Source: Kuschelorhynchus macadamiae
Lineage: Eukaryota; Arthropoda; Insecta; Coleoptera; Curculionidae
DNA length: 64,000 nt
Assembly (NCBI GenBank): GCA_030620095.1
Contig: JAUTXW010005216.1
Coordinates: forward strand, 1,008,501-1,072,500
Reading direction: 5' to 3'
Shown here: one piece after another, positions 41,120 to 53,390 of the stretch
Layout of the letters: each line of letters starts with the position of its first letter
How positions within the stretch are numbered: position 1 is the first letter of the stretch
Notes under the pieces: model-generated
The model's database searches: none
What the model was told of the DNA's origin: nothing
The model's input: only the letters and a program-made list of their open reading frames with translations
Program-made: the position numbers and the translations under genes

Positions 41120-43518
41120 CAGGGGCGTGTGGTGAAATTTTAAGAAAGGGAAGCAATTTTTAGAAACTTACCTTACTTTATTTTCAATGGACAACAGCGA
41201 TGTATGCGAAAGTCTCTCCTGCCCCGTTAAATTTCTTACGAAATTTTTTATACGTTTAAGTGTTGAAAAATTGAAATGATGAACTTGTGGCAGGTATTGT
41301 CAATACTAATTCACACAATTTCGACAATTCGGTGTAGGCATCTTCCAGCTCCTTCTCTTTTAAAAACTGCATTAGTTCCTTAGCGTTATTTTTTGTATCG
41401 CAGTAACACTCGGTCGAAGAACTGGCCATAATGAAGAAGAAGACATTTTAACGCATCTTCTGGAAAAGTTTTTCTTTTAAATGCATCAAAATTGCAGAGC
41501 TCAAGGAATTTAAACCGTTAAATCTATAGTCTATTTGTTTCTCAATTTGATCGATTATTTCATAAAAGAGACGTCTGTATGATGTTTGAACATCTCCCAC
41601 CTTGTCTGTTCGAAGACGCTTGGCTTGTGGCTCTACATTTAACGTCATCGTTTTCTCCCAAAATAGATCAAAGTCATCTCTTTTTTGGCTTAACATGGAC
41701 TTAAAATCATCCATTTTTTTTTAGGCAAAAAGCAATATCGTTTGTTTTAGTTTGTAATATATTAAAAACATTGTCCGAGAATGGAAATATTTTTGAAAAT
41801 ATGTTCAACAAATAATTAAAATTAAAATCTCGTTTGAAACAGTCCACTAGTAGGAGCTACTTTGGGCAATCGTTTGTGGGCAATGGAGTCCAAAGCTTGT
41901 GTACGTTTTGTTGACTTGGAAAAAAAAGCAGCCATGCCATTTAAAGTAAAGAAAAATACTTTACACTCTTTAATGTGATTGATGGACTGGGATAAAACTA
42001 AATTTAACTTATGAGCAAAACAATGGACAAACACAGCACTTGGGAAAGTTTCTCGAACTTTGTCCTGCCATCACTGCAGCTCTATCATAGCTTTGAGCAA
42101 CTAATTTTTTCTCTCCATTAATTTCTTTAGTAACGTTATAAACTACGGTATATAGTGCATCTGCTGTACGATTTTCGGACACATTCTTAAAACCTAAAAA
42201 TCGCTTTTGAATACTTCCGTCTATTTTAACATAGCGTATTACTATAGATAATCGGCTAAAATTAGTGATATCAGTCGTTTCGTCGAGAATAATAGCAATG
42301 AAGCGCTCCTCGCCAATCTCCTGTTTCATTCTTTTTAGAATAATGGTTGCAACAGCGGAAATTACATCATTCTGGATTCGATTCGACGTTCCGCGAAAAA
42401 CGCTAGACTGCTCTAAATGATTTTTTAAGCAATCATATTTAGCCATTAAACTAAGTAAATCTTGAAAATTTCCTCCATTTGAAGAAACCCTTGTTTCGTC
42501 ATGACCTCTAAATCCCAATTCATGCTGTCCGAGAAAACAAACAACATCGATAAGTCTTCTTAATATTCGCCTATTTTTATCGACTAATTCATTGTGTTGG
42601 CGGTGGCTAATTTCCAACTGTTTATTAAGGGCGTGTTCAACTCTGGCTTTACTGAAGACTTTTTCTTTTACGACGGCCTGTAAATGCGCTTTGGACATAA
42701 TGTGTCTTTTTATAGCTTTATGGAAATCGTTTAAATCGGAAAAACCAGTTTTATTCCAGAGACCTTTTTCATTTTCAAAAAGTAAACATGGCCAACAAAA
42801 TAATTTACTTATATTTTCACACCCTGTTAGCTATTTAAATTGTTCGTATTGTTTTTCCGGATAAAAATGTCTAATACAGTTTTTCATTTTTGTGGGTACA
42901 TTTTTCATAGCCGGTTTTGCCCTTTGGAAATTATTTGAAGCTTATCAGCGAAGTTTAATGTTGAAAATCCCTTTATTATTAAGACACACACTATACATTC
43001 ACACACACTCTTCTTACTAAATTCTCCAACATTTTCAACGTTATTAACCTCAGCCGAAGTTGACGGTATTTGCCTATCCACGTCCGTTTTATTGTCTTCC
43101 GTATCGCACCATGCACGACGCGACGTACGTATCACACAACACACGGATAGCCGTTCAAACAAAACCTACTTCAACGATAGCTTCCGCCACCACTTAAGCA
43201 CGCGACTGAAATGCAAACATTGCAAACAGCCGGTGGAAATTTCAATAACCTCTGGCTCGATTCACAGGAAATCAAGCATACAGGACTTGGCTGCAGAGAA
43301 GCTAGCGGCACGCATAAGTTCTATTCGATATTCTATTGTGGCTGGGTCGGAGTCAAAGCCGCATTTATTATGGGCTTGATAATTAAGATAATATTTTAGC
43401 ATGTTTAATACAAATTAAATTAATGGTTTCCAATTTCAAAAATTACATTTTAGAAGATGTTTTGTATTTTTTTTGGGGAAGCACTGCTTCCCTTGCTTCC
43501 ACGGACTGCACGCCCCTG
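41120..43518 (-). mobile_element. hAT transposon inserted in the mariner, target duplication GCCGTTTA
   Basis: Terminal repeats CAGGGGCGTG at both ends, flanked by the perfect octamer GCCGTTTA (41112-41119 and 43519-43526). The 2399-bp element carries a minus-strand ZMYM/DUF4371-type transposase with frameshifts. Removing it restores the mariner reading across the second catalytic aspartate, so the order of insertion is certain. Confidence 0.92.
41180..42860 (-). pseudogene. hAT transposase (DUF4371/hATC), frameshifted
   Basis: The minus frame starts upstream of 42698 (finger remnant, then MSKAHLQAVVKEKVFSKARV). It reads LIDVVCFLGQHELGFRGHDE (DUF4371), IAIILDETTDITNFSRLSIV (catalytic region), QSYDRAAVMAGQSSR, and after a frameshift FVHCFAHKLNLVLSQSINHI. 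A middle block follows (41448-41714), then MASSSTECYCDTKNNAKELM, LCELVLTIPATSSSFQ and a frameshifted dimerisation domain (LKRIKNFVRNLTGQERLSH, then SLLSIEN). All domains are present in order but at least three frame breaks kill it. Confidence 0.82.
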
Positions 43519-44327
43519 GCCGTTTAACTTCAACAAGACGGTGCCCAACGCCTCAACTTTAGACAATAACTTTCCTTAAAGATGAATTCGTACCTATGGA
43601 CCTGTAATATGCCCCCTCGATCTCCGGATCTTTCGATTTTAGATTTTTTCTTATGGGGTTTCAATGGTTTCGTACAAAATAAAATATATATAACACGACA
43701 ATCTGCAGCGGGGCTTCATCCGGCAATCGATTTAACTTGGCGAAATTTGCAAAAATCATAATTGCGTTAAAATGCTGTAATAAATAATTGAGAGTTAAGA
43801 ATTAAAAAAGATCTTTTGAATTAAGTTTGAAAGTATTATAACTTTAGTATAATAATTACTTAGATGATTTTTGGATTTTCATACATTTTAGCCATAGCCA
43901 AGTACCTGCTAATTTATTGGACACAAAACAAAACTTTAGAAACCTCGAATTTTTTGCTTCTTTTTCGAAATAACTGCATACATGCATATATTTTTGGAAA
44001 GCCCACATTATTCCTAATAAATATAAAGATTAATATACAGTGTGTCTCATTTAAAAAAATAAATACCTTTTTGACTTGACCCCGTATACTAAATCTAAAA
44101 GTTGCAGTTTTCGCCTTTTTGATAAGTTATCAGATAGCTGGGATACGAGGGGTGCAAGAAAATGTGACATTTTAAAAAACGTCCTGTATCTGAAAAACGA
44201 AAATGGTTATGAAAATTCTGCTGGTGTTATCTTTAATTTCATAAAAAAGTACACGTGAAACCCGCAACCTTCTATCTTTAAAAATAAGGGAGGTACCCCT
44301 CAAAAGTGCCCAAAAAAGGATACCCTG

Positions 44328-45456
44328 TACATTCCAAATGTATAGTACATCCGGTTATATAAGAAAGTGACCACGTGACTCCTACTAGTATAATAATATA
44401 ATTTGGGATTAAGCACCGTAAATATCACACAATATAGTCTTGAATTTTACCTTTGGTGTCTTTCAATCATGGAACTTTATTTAATTACCTGCTATGATAA
44501 CTAGTGTTGTCCATTACTATAACGCTATTTCAGGGATATGGGAAACCAACTTACGTTTGAACCAATCTTCGCATAATTATGACGTTGTATCCTCATGATA
44601 ATCAACCCAAGAATCTTTAATATTTTTTGATAACAAAACAAAACATCTTTAGATCCTGTAATAGTAATTCACTTGCACCAGTTTGACTGAGCTTTCGTTT
44701 TACATTTATTGCTTGGATCAACCCAACCTTTTGAAGGATTATCATGAAAGTCATACCGAGTCTCATCCAAATAAATAATTGACTTATTTTGATTTCGGTG
44801 CTCTTTAATTTTGGTCAAGCAATCCAGGCGCCATTCGTATAGCCTCCTGGCTTCCATTATAATTTGTTTTATATTATTTTTTTTATTTAAAATCAATTGG
44901 CTTAATACATTTTCACAGGGTAGTTCGACCACATTTAATTCCAGTTTCATCTAGTAAATTACCCAATGTGGGTACATTTTTGCAATGGGAAGAAACGTCG
45001 GGAGAAACAGTCCGTTCACACCATGGGGGCCACGTATTTCCGATTCGGAAAATTATTTTAATACAAGTTATTTGCACGAATGATTACAAATAACTAAAGC
45101 TTAATATAGTTTTAAGTATAATCCGTTTCAAAATTATTCGTCGATTTATTAACTGCAATAAAATGTTCCTGTACCTTTAGCTGTAAAACCCTCCCATAAA
45201 TTAGCTACTTAATAAACCTCTATTGTGAAGGCACGAGATTCTTTAGTACAGTCTTAAAAGGGTGCAGGTATGGATTTTGTGCCCATAATAATAGAAAATT
45301 TTCACTTGTCATTTTTAACAAAAAAGAAAATGAGTTTTAAAAACGTGTAAGATTATAATTTATTTATCTCTGATATTATTAAAACTTAAAAACTATATAT
45401 TTATTTTAATAATATGATAAAATGCATCTTAGTTTTTTATACAACTTACTCTAACC
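44328..45456. other. Intergenic stretch with one transposase fragment
   Basis: Apart from the minus-strand fragment at 44520-44950 described separately, I see no gene, repeat end or exon. 45000-45456 is featureless. Confidence 0.5.
44520..44950 (-). pseudogene. DDE transposase fragment, same family as 50087-51739
   Basis: The minus reading ARRLYEWRLDCLTKIKEHRN then QNKSIIYLDETRYDFHDNPS, KGWVDPSNKCKTKAQSN, parallels the block CIIYLDEIWFDTHD at about 51075-51125. It holds the first catalytic aspartate (YLDET). It stops after about 93 codons and continues only as broken frames toward 44520. The catalytic C-terminal half is missing. Confidence 0.65.
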
Positions 45457-45896
45457 TAGGGATGGCCAGGATCGATTCTAGAATTATAAATCTATTCGAT
45501 TAATCGATACTTTTACCCAAAAAATCGAATGGATAAACAATACGTCTACTTAACCATAATACCATAAAACTTTTAACACCGTAATAGTCTATTAAATTTT
45601 TTATACTACAACATAAAAAAATAGTTCCGATTTATTGCCTTCAGTGTAAACGCACCACAAATATTTACGTTATGTCGTGGTTTACTTTACGCGTACGAGA
45701 AGGCAGTGTCCGCGCCACGCGCCGTTCCGGGGAATCACTCGTTCTAGTGAAAATTGGAAACATTTAATTATTCTTTTTTGCGGTTCGCATGTTCTCAGTA
45801 TTCGCATTTATTTCTTGGGCGGTTTTAGGTTTGTGACAAATATACAATATACCTTGTGAGCTCGAGATATTGTTTATTGTATCTGATCAGTATAAT

Positions 45897-47938
45897 ATGC
45901 CTCCAAAAACAAGTAGTGTTTGGAAACATTTTTTGTGTGATTATGGTGACAATAACAAATCTGCTCGTTGCAGACGTTGTAATACCACAGTAAAGTATTC
46001 AGGCAATAGAACAAATCTTATGAATCATCTAAAGCGAAAACATGGAATAAAAATAGCTAGAGCTTCGGAGACAACATCAGTTCTGTAAGTTAATGTACAT
46101 TTATTATAAATTTACAAATCAAACTGATTATTTGTTATTTATTTTTGTTTAGATCTGACCGAAGCTCTGACTGTGGTTCAGGTAGTTTAAAAGAAACAGT
46201 CATAGACATAGATGCAATGCCATCGACATCTAAAGTGCAAACAATTAAAACTTTTTTTCCTAACCCGGAATCTAGTGTTAAAAATAGCAGCAGTACATTA
46301 GAGACTATGCCAAGAAAACAATCAGTGGAAGAGGAGGTAACTTCAGTACAAGGTTGGTCATCATCTTTTTTATACCTAGATATAGGTGCACCAAAAAAAA
46401 ATTAAAACTTTTACCAATTAATGAAGCTTTTTGTAGAATTAAGTCTTTTGAACAGGGAGGGCAAAAGCACAATAATATAACCGATAGATTATTGTACATG
46501 ATCGCAAAAGATGCATTACCTTTTTCTACTGTTGAAAAAGGGGGCTATAGATATTTTTTAAAAACAACACAGCCCCTATACAAAATACCTTCTAGACAAA
46601 CTATAACTAGATTAACGGACAAAAAATATGAAGACTTAAGCAACATTACTAAAAATATGTTTAAAAATGTACCTGGTTTTGTATTGACTACCGACATTTG
46701 GACTGAAACCCAAACTACTATAAGTTATTTAGGTCTAACAGCACATTTTTTAAATTTGTCTGAATATGAACTTAAGTCGATAGTTATTGGTGTTTTTCAA
46801 CTGTTTGAAAGTCACACTGCCTCTTATATTCAAGAAAATATTTTGAAAATTTGTAGAGATTGGAATATGGAACTAAACGAAGTAAATGTAGTGGTAACTG
46901 ACAACGGTAGTAATATTGTTAAAGCTGTAACTGACATTTTTGGCAAAGAGAAACACTTATCTTGCTTTGCCCACACTTTAAATCTGATTCCAACTAAAGC
47001 TATAGATCTCTCAGGTGACATAATCAAGCAAATTATTAAAAAAATAAAAAGCATTGTTACATTTACAAAGCAGTCAGTATCAGTTTCAGACGAACTTAGG
47101 AGGATACAGGTTACTCAAGGAAGATTAGAAAATTCCACCCTAAAACTTATTCAAGAGGTATCAACGCGATGGAATTCGACATTTCATATGATAGATCGTT
47201 TCATTTTGCTTAGCGAAACAGTCAGTAGCATGTTATTAAAATTTCCAAATTCGCCGCCAATGCTTTCAGCGTATGAACTAGAAATTGCCAAACAAATGAC
47301 AAAATTATTAAAACCATTAGAGGCCGTAACTGTTGAGTTATGTGAAAATAATTATTACATGCAGTAATGTTATCCCGATAATAAACTGTATGAACAAAGC
47401 TATAAATAATTATAACTCAACTATGAAACCTGTAATCGAATTAAAAAAATGTATTGTAGAACAAACAGAAAAAAGATTCAGAAACGTAGAACAGATATAA
47501 AAACATTCATTTTAACAACCCACTGGCTTTTAGTTCAGGTTTGAAATTTATTTCTTCAACAGTAAAAGCAGTTAATAAGAAAAATCAGATGACACTAACT
47601 TAGAAACCATCAGTACTGAAAATAAAACCTCAGCAGATACTGAAAGTTTATGGTCATACCATGACTCGTTGGTATCAACACAAAGTTCTAAATCCTCAAT
47701 TGCAACTGATGATGAGTTGCCTGTAGAACTTAAACATTATTTGCAGCATCCTGTTGTAGATAGAACAGAAAATCCACTTCATTTTTGGAAAAATGTGCAA
47801 TGTGTATATTGTAATTTATCAAAGTTAGCATTTAAATATTTACCATGTGTTGCTACATCGGTGCCATCCGAAAGGTTATTTTCCCAGGCAGGCCATTATT
47901 TAACACAGGATAAAAATAGATTAAAGCCTAACCGCTAG
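45897..47938 (+). pseudogene. ZBED-type hAT transposase, two exons, broken
   Basis: Exon 1 (ATG 45897 to 46084) encodes MPPKTSSVWKHFLCDYGDN and a BED zinc finger, ARCRRCNTTVKYSG through NLMNHLKRKHG. It is joined across a 68-nt GT-AG intron (46085-46152) to exon 2. A frameshift in an A-run near 46400 leads into the catalytic domain: FVLTTDIWTETQTTISYLGL, NVVVTDNGSNIVKAV, HLSCFAHTLNLI and EVSTRWNSTFHMIDRF. A stop at about 47367 and 250 bp of decayed sequence precede the dimerisation end, ATSVPSERLFSQAGHYLTQD, KNRLKPNR. This is the domain order of ZBED transposases and their domesticated relatives. It is dead because of the frameshift and stops. Confidence 0.85.
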
Positions 47939-48226
47939 GCTAGGTCAAGGGTCAAGAATGAATTAATTATTGATTGAGTTTGGTTTATTATTATTATTAT
48001 CTGTTTTGTTGGTTAGCACTATTTTTATTTATAACTATTTATGTTAATTACGTACATTTGTTATAATAAAACCTTTTAAGAGTAATAAACCTATTTTATT
48101 TATTGCTACACCACAATTGATCAAGCCTAGAGAACATAGGTTCAATATTTTTCGAATCGATTTGTTTTTAGCTAATCGAATCGATTCAACTGAATCGATT
48201 CATTATAGAATTTTGGCCATCCCTAC

Positions 48227-49537
48227 CAGTGTTACCAATTAGCGGATTAAAATCCGATTTGCGGATTTTTTCAGAGCGGGTGGATTTTTTTCGGATTTTA
48301 AAATATTGCGGAGTTTTTTCGGATATTTTGTTAAAAAGTGGATATTTGGCGGATTTTTGTGTTCTAATATAAACTATGTAAAATAAGCGACGACAATCGT
48401 GAAATTTATTAAAAATTCCGGGAGGAAATAGGTACAGCCGGCAACTGCGCAATATCTGTTAAGTCGATACTTCTTTCTCCCTAATAAAACTGGTTGCGAA
48501 TTGACATATATGTATTCCCTTTTTATTTAGGACTGCCATCCTTCTCTAACGCATTATTTAAATGGCAATAAATAAGAAATGAGAGAGGAGTGCGGGTCCA
48601 CCAGACCATTATTTTATTTATTTGCAGATTTTAGAGTGTTTGGATGTTCGAAGCAAATAGCCAACACTGGTTATTCCTTGATTTTTTTATGTATAAAAAA
48701 TGTTATTTGTTCCTTGTACTTTTATTCCTAGTTTTTGTATAATTCTACCTGTATATACTTTTTTCAAGTACCTGAGTATGACGGTGGTTAATACTAAATT
48801 TATATAAACACAAGCGGCACGGATCCGGACTACAATTGCTAATTTGATTGGCTAACTCCGGTCACGTTTCTAATGCGGACATCTATGGTGCGGAGATATT
48901 GAAGATTATTTTAAGAACGCATAAATCCTGTATATTCAGTGATCGCGGCATTTTGCTTAATTATTAGAGATATCAGACAAAGTTCCTTAAACTTCCGCCG
49001 TGAAACAGTGACGAGGCATTCAACTTTGAATGCAATGGATCTCCGTCCCGTGCAGGCCATGACTTTTTATATTTATTTTAACTAAAATCTATAGTAAAAA
49101 ATATATATTAGGTAGGTTAGGCTTGGATTGGTTAGGTTTGCTGTAAAGAATTCCGAGTCTATGTTAAAGGAACTATTTAATCATAGTCATGAAATAATAT
49201 GGCAACACTGTAAAATATACAAGATTTGAGCTCCTGATCATTTCGATCAAAGGTGATAATATAGTTTAACTGGAATATTTTTTCGTAATTCTGAACAGTA
49301 AATTAAAAAAACAACCTATACAGAATTTTTTAAAATAGTTAATAAATCGTCTACATATTTATTAATATAAAAAAATTTTTTTAGGGCATACCTACCGATA
49401 ATTTAATTTTATCGACAAGTTTTCAGCTAATTCATTTTCCATCCCTGTCTGGGAGGTTTTTGAACAAAAATCGGAAAAAAATCGGATTTTTTGAGAGGAA
49501 TAGAGGATATTTTCGTGTCGGAGCATTGGTAACACTG
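48227..49537. mobile_element. Non-autonomous hAT-like element, target duplication ATCCCTAC
   Basis: Inverted ends CAGTGTTACCAAT and ATTGGTAACACTG (with a small gap) are flanked by ATCCCTAC (48219-48226 and 49538-49545). Near both ends the motif CGGATTTTTTCGGA recurs (for example at 48251-48365 and, as AAAATCGGA, 49472-49490), probably subterminal binding sites. No transposase is encoded in its 1311 bp. Confidence 0.88.
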
Positions 49538-49552
49538 ATCCCTACTCTAACC

Positions 49553-50086
49553 TACTCTATAGTCAGTTCCGTTTAATGTCTCTTCGAATTAACTCTTTAT
49601 CAGCTTCTTCAATACTTCTAAATTTGCCTATGTCGGGCCGTTGTTTCCTTGCTGTAATGGTTTTGTGTCACGATATTTTTTGCCGTCGATAAAGGAACTT
49701 TGGTTAAAAAGCACGTTTCGCCCAAACTTTCATTTTGACTATATCCTTTCTTTAAGAGATATATGAACGTTTTTTTGCAATATCCTTGGCCTCAAGAGAT
49801 TTTTTTTTAAATAATACTTTCGGATGCACTATTACCACTATTTGTCCGTGGACGCCACATTTGATAACACAATAATACAGCTCTAATTTTAAAACAAATA
49901 ACGGATATTTTAATAATTGCACAGTTTGACAAACACACTAATACTAATATAAAAAAGATCTTATGTTAGTATTTGTAGTTAAACATTTTAACATCCAGAC
50001 CTGTATGCAGGTAGCCAATATCTATAGGGTTTTACGGCTAAGGGTGCCAGGTAAATTTTATTGCATCCAAGAAATCAAGGCATAAT
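49553..50086 (-). other. Possible N-terminal remnant of a DDE transposase
   Basis: Minus-strand frames around 49820-49560 (LEAKDIAKKRSYIS, then RSIEEADKELIRRDIKRN) have a helix-turn-helix-like charge pattern and neighbour the element at 50087. Too decayed to assign. Confidence 0.25.
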
Positions 50087-51739
50087 GCTAAAGTCTGTCT
50101 CAAAGTATATCGCCTTGGCTTTCGACGGCAATTATCGAAGTTACCTGCCGACGGCAATAAATTACCTGACCAGTAGGTATTGTGGGACAGATCATCATAC
50201 TAAGATTAAATATTATATCATATTTATTTAGGTAAAATACGTATATTCTTAAAATCACATTACTTTTAATAGAAAATACGATGACACTAAATATATTCAA
50301 ATTATCAATAATTACTTTACATATAAGTATAGTTTTTATTCTAAATCTAATTCTGTTTCACTCTCAGAGTCATCATTAAAATTAATTATAATGGGCTCTA
50401 TGTTATTTTGTATGCACGTGTACAAATCTTCAACTTTTATTATGTGCTGCACGGAATTTGTCCAGCTCTCAACAGATATATTATTAATAACATTTTTGAT
50501 ACAATTTATGACACTGGGACTTAAAGTAGGAGTAACATTTTCTGCTCCCACATTTGATTTTATTTGGTGCCACAAATGTTCTATGGGGTTAAATATATAA
50601 TGATACGGAGGAAGCCGTAAAACAGTACGCCCCATCTGTTCAGCTAAACTATCACATACATATTGTTTTTTTATATCATATGATTTTAGAACTTCCAAAA
50701 GTTGCCCCTTCTTGTAACTGGATTCAAAATAAATATCATTTGTAACAAATATTCTTGAATTTCAGTTTTTGTACTTGATGAGTTTGGTGCTTTTTGTAGC
50801 AGGCGGCTGTAATAGGTTGCGTTATCCATTACAATAACACTGGTTTTCGGAATATTTTTTTAAAGATAATTTTTAAACTAGTTTTCAAAAAGTTCTACAC
50901 TAGTATCTTCATGATAGCCCAAGCTAGAATCCTTAATATTCTTCGCACATAACAGCAAGCAGTTTGGAACAAATCCGTCTTCTGATCCAGCGTGAATTAT
51001 GGTGATGCGTTTTCCTTTATTTGAAGGCGCTTTAGTCTGACAGTTTTTACTGTAATCAACTCATCCTTTGGATACTGTATCGTGTGTATCAAACCAAATT
51101 TCATCTAGGTAAATTATACATCTATTTTCGGATCTATGCTTTTTAATATCCTGAAGGTAATTAAATCTCCAAGTGCGCAATCTGTGCGATTCCATAACCA
51201 CTTGTTTTTTTGTCTATTTTGCGGTATCTAAATCCCATTTTACAAATAACTCTATGCAGGGTGGCACGGCTATTATTTATATTGGTTTCATCTTCTTCTA
51301 ACTTCTTTTTCAGTTTATCCAAAGTAGGGACAATCTGGCTTTCATAAAGAGAATATATTTTCCTTCTTATTATATCTTGTTCAGTATTGTCCAGACGGTG
51401 AGATTGAAAATCACTAAGTTTTTTTCTTTTATGCAATACTTCACTATTAACAATATCCTTTATCGAGGATACTGGTGTTTTTGTAAGTAGGCAGGTTTCT
51501 TTTAAAGCTTCTTGTTTAATGTATCCCCTACTTATTAAACATTCCTACACATTTTTTACAATTTGTTTTGCATCTAATGACAACTGATTGACGGCAAAAC
51601 GGCTCAGTCAACACTGCTATACATAATCGACATTTACTTGGCCCGCCCCTGTCTGGTCCCTCAAGTATGAATAAATTATTTATTGATCTAACAATAGGTA
51701 AGGACAAGAAAATAAATATAAAATGAGACAGACTTTAGC
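50087..51739 (-). mobile_element. DDE transposon with TIR GCTAAAGTCTGTCTCA
   Basis: GCTAAAGTCTGTCTCA at 50087-50102 is matched exactly by TGAGACAGACTTTAGC ending at 51739. The 1653-bp element contains one minus-strand transposase. The target duplication is unclear (ATAAT and AAGAT flank it). Confidence 0.8.
50336..51500 (-). pseudogene. IS630/Tc1-related DDE transposase with widely spaced catalytic residues
   Basis: From the minus strand: a coiled N-terminal half (MHKRKKLSDFQSHRLDNTEQ at 51436), SRATLHRVICKMGFRYRKID, then CIIYLDEIWFDTHDTVSKG (first Asp). RITIIHAGSEDGFVPNCLLL follows, then VIVMDNATYYSRLLQKAPNS (second Asp), and RLPPYHYIFNPIEHLWHQIK (Glu in NPIE). The second and third acidic residues are about 80 apart, far more than the 34-41 of classical Tc1/mariner. 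I recall this pattern from a transposase family found in aphids and other arthropods. It ends in an acidic tail (NFNDDSESETELDLE). At least one stop and two frameshifts disable this copy. Confidence 0.75.
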
Positions 51740-53390
51740 AAGATAAGTAGGTTATGCAAATGCAAAAAGTCCAAAATACACTTTTATTGCCTTTTAAAAC
51801 CGCTCTTAGTTGAAGCCAAGTAGTTACTTTGTTATACCTTTAAATATACTTTACCACGATAATGTGAGGTTAATTTAGTATAATCGAAAGCAAATATTTT
51901 CTGAGAGAAATCTAAAATATGTTTTAGAATATGTAATTTATAATGCACATAATTGTAAAATTCAAATTTCTAATATCTTCTCAATTCACAGAACATATTG
52001 TATGTACATTCACGTTTATTTTTATCTAAGTATGAAATTTTTATTTTAATTTGTACAAAAATTAGCAATTTTCAAAAAAATAAAGATTGATTAATACTAG
52101 AAAGATTATTCACTTATCCCGCTGAGTTATTCCAAATTAGGGGCTTTGAAACTGCAAAAAAACGTCCGGCTGCTGATTCAGAGGCCTGTATAGGTGTGGA
52201 ATAATCTCATAAATAAATAGAAAGGTGTTTTTGGAGGTTATATCTACAATCATGATGGCTTAACTCCTTTATACAGACCTTCCCTCAAGGTGTCCAGTAA
52301 TAATGCCTCTATGCATATTGACTATACACTTGACCGGAGAAACAAGTGATATGTCAGGTTGTCCCTGTGAACTCTGGGTGCGTGTATTAGTCGAGTGCGT
52401 GACCTTAGGTGTCTAGTCCTACACACTTATTTCCGATCCCATTTTACTATTATCATAACATTGACGGTTATTTTTGATTAACAAACGTCCGCTATTCTGA
52501 AACATCGGTTACCAAAGTAGATACAAAATTGAATGAAAATAAAAAGATCAAAAAGCTCGAAAATCTACCGGTAATGAGTATACAAAATTTAATAGTTTAG
52601 TTCAAATACTGACTAAATCAGTAACGAAAATTGGAATTTAAAACGTCGATAACTTCTTCGGAAGAACGTATTGAAATGTACACCTATTAATCACATAAAA
52701 ACGCAAAACACAATAAATAATCATCATATTGTTAAAATACAACGCTGTAATCAAATATATTTAAAATATATGTAAAATATGATACTAGGATATTACTAAT
52801 TGCAAAACTTCGATTTTTGTTTTAAAAAAATTAATAACCAAACACTTACATTATAAGATGGTGGTCACATCACAGAAACCGCCTAGGCAGATTCCTTGAA
52901 CCACGTTTATATTTTCTTCGGTTTTTGAATAACTCATACAAATTCTCGTTGAAAAACACAGTTTTCTACTCCCAAGAGAGTTCTCTGAACACAATGAAAA
53001 TTCACATACACTTAAACTCGTAAGTTTAAAATACAAATCGTAATCGCGAAAACGACTCTTTAACGCGTAAATGCACAAACATAAATCAAAGCAACAAAAA
53101 ATATCAGAGAAATATTAGCTTTAAACAAACCAAAACTCATCCGTGACATCTATCACAACTGACATGTCAAATATATCTGCAAATTTTATTATCAAAGCCA
53201 CCTATCATTTCGCGTCGTATATGGATCGGTACCTCTCGATTTTTAACCGATATGTGCACGTTTTTATTTAAATAGAATTTTCACCCAGTTGCTGAATAGT
53301 CAGAGAGAAATGTTATTAGAGCTTTTTTGTAGCCAAATAAATGTTCCGTCCATGCATGGGTCTGGTAATTTCAATTACTATTCGTAGTAA
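51740..53390. other. Unassigned sequence, no gene supported
   Basis: No transposon ends or coding frames stand out. On the minus strand 53200-52850 has a composition like an untranslated first exon, with a donor-like GTAAGTG at about 52844-52850, but there is no confirming partner exon. Everything else is featureless AT-rich DNA. Confidence 0.4.

Larger units (their letters stand above)
40600..43760 (+). pseudogene. Mariner-type transposase split by a hAT insertion
   Basis: The left half (40676-41119) reads through frame changes GVSKSDAQRILQKYKYHPYK, YIQQIHSDESFGRLVIWSHE and SHFSSAGIFNCHNTKN with RAQQGRFGVDFW. The usual WSDES catalytic aspartate is here His. The right half (43527-43760) continues with LQQDGAQ and MPPRSPDLSILDFFLWGF, holding the second and third acidic sites. 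The mutated first aspartate, several frameshifts and the 2.4-kb insertion make it inactive. It is related to, but clearly diverged from, the intact transposase at 18185-19302. Confidence 0.78.
39272..44327 (+). mobile_element. Long-arm Tc1/mariner element interrupted by a hAT
   Basis: The ends read CAAGATATCCC on the left and, inward on the right, CAGGGTATCC, with TA on the outside of each (39270-39271 and 44328-44329). Complementarity continues for several hundred bp: GATAACTTATCAAAAA at about 39429-39450 pairs with TTTTTGATAAGTTATC near 44118, and AGCCATAGCCAAGTACCTG near 43890 with its partner near 39680. The transposase in the middle is split by a hAT at 41120-43518. Without the hAT the element would be about 2.65 kb, the size of the 17.3-kb copy. 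Confidence 0.75.
45457..49544 (+). mobile_element. ZBED-type hAT transposon hosting a second hAT
   Basis: Ends TAGGGATGGCC (45457) and GGCCATCCCTA are flanked by CTCTAACC (45449-45456 and 49545-49552). The right end is displaced: its ATCCCTAC was the target of a second insertion (48227-49537), so the last bases ATCCCTA appear again at 49538-49544. Next to each end are repeats of the ATCGATTAATCGA/GAATCGATTC type, probable transposase-binding sites. Removing the inner element leaves a 2.77-kb hAT. Confidence 0.9.

Noticed and set aside
52844..53200. First exon of a minus-strand gene with donor GTAAGTG
   Set aside because: Only a lone donor-like site supports it; there is no partner exon or promoter element that I can defend.
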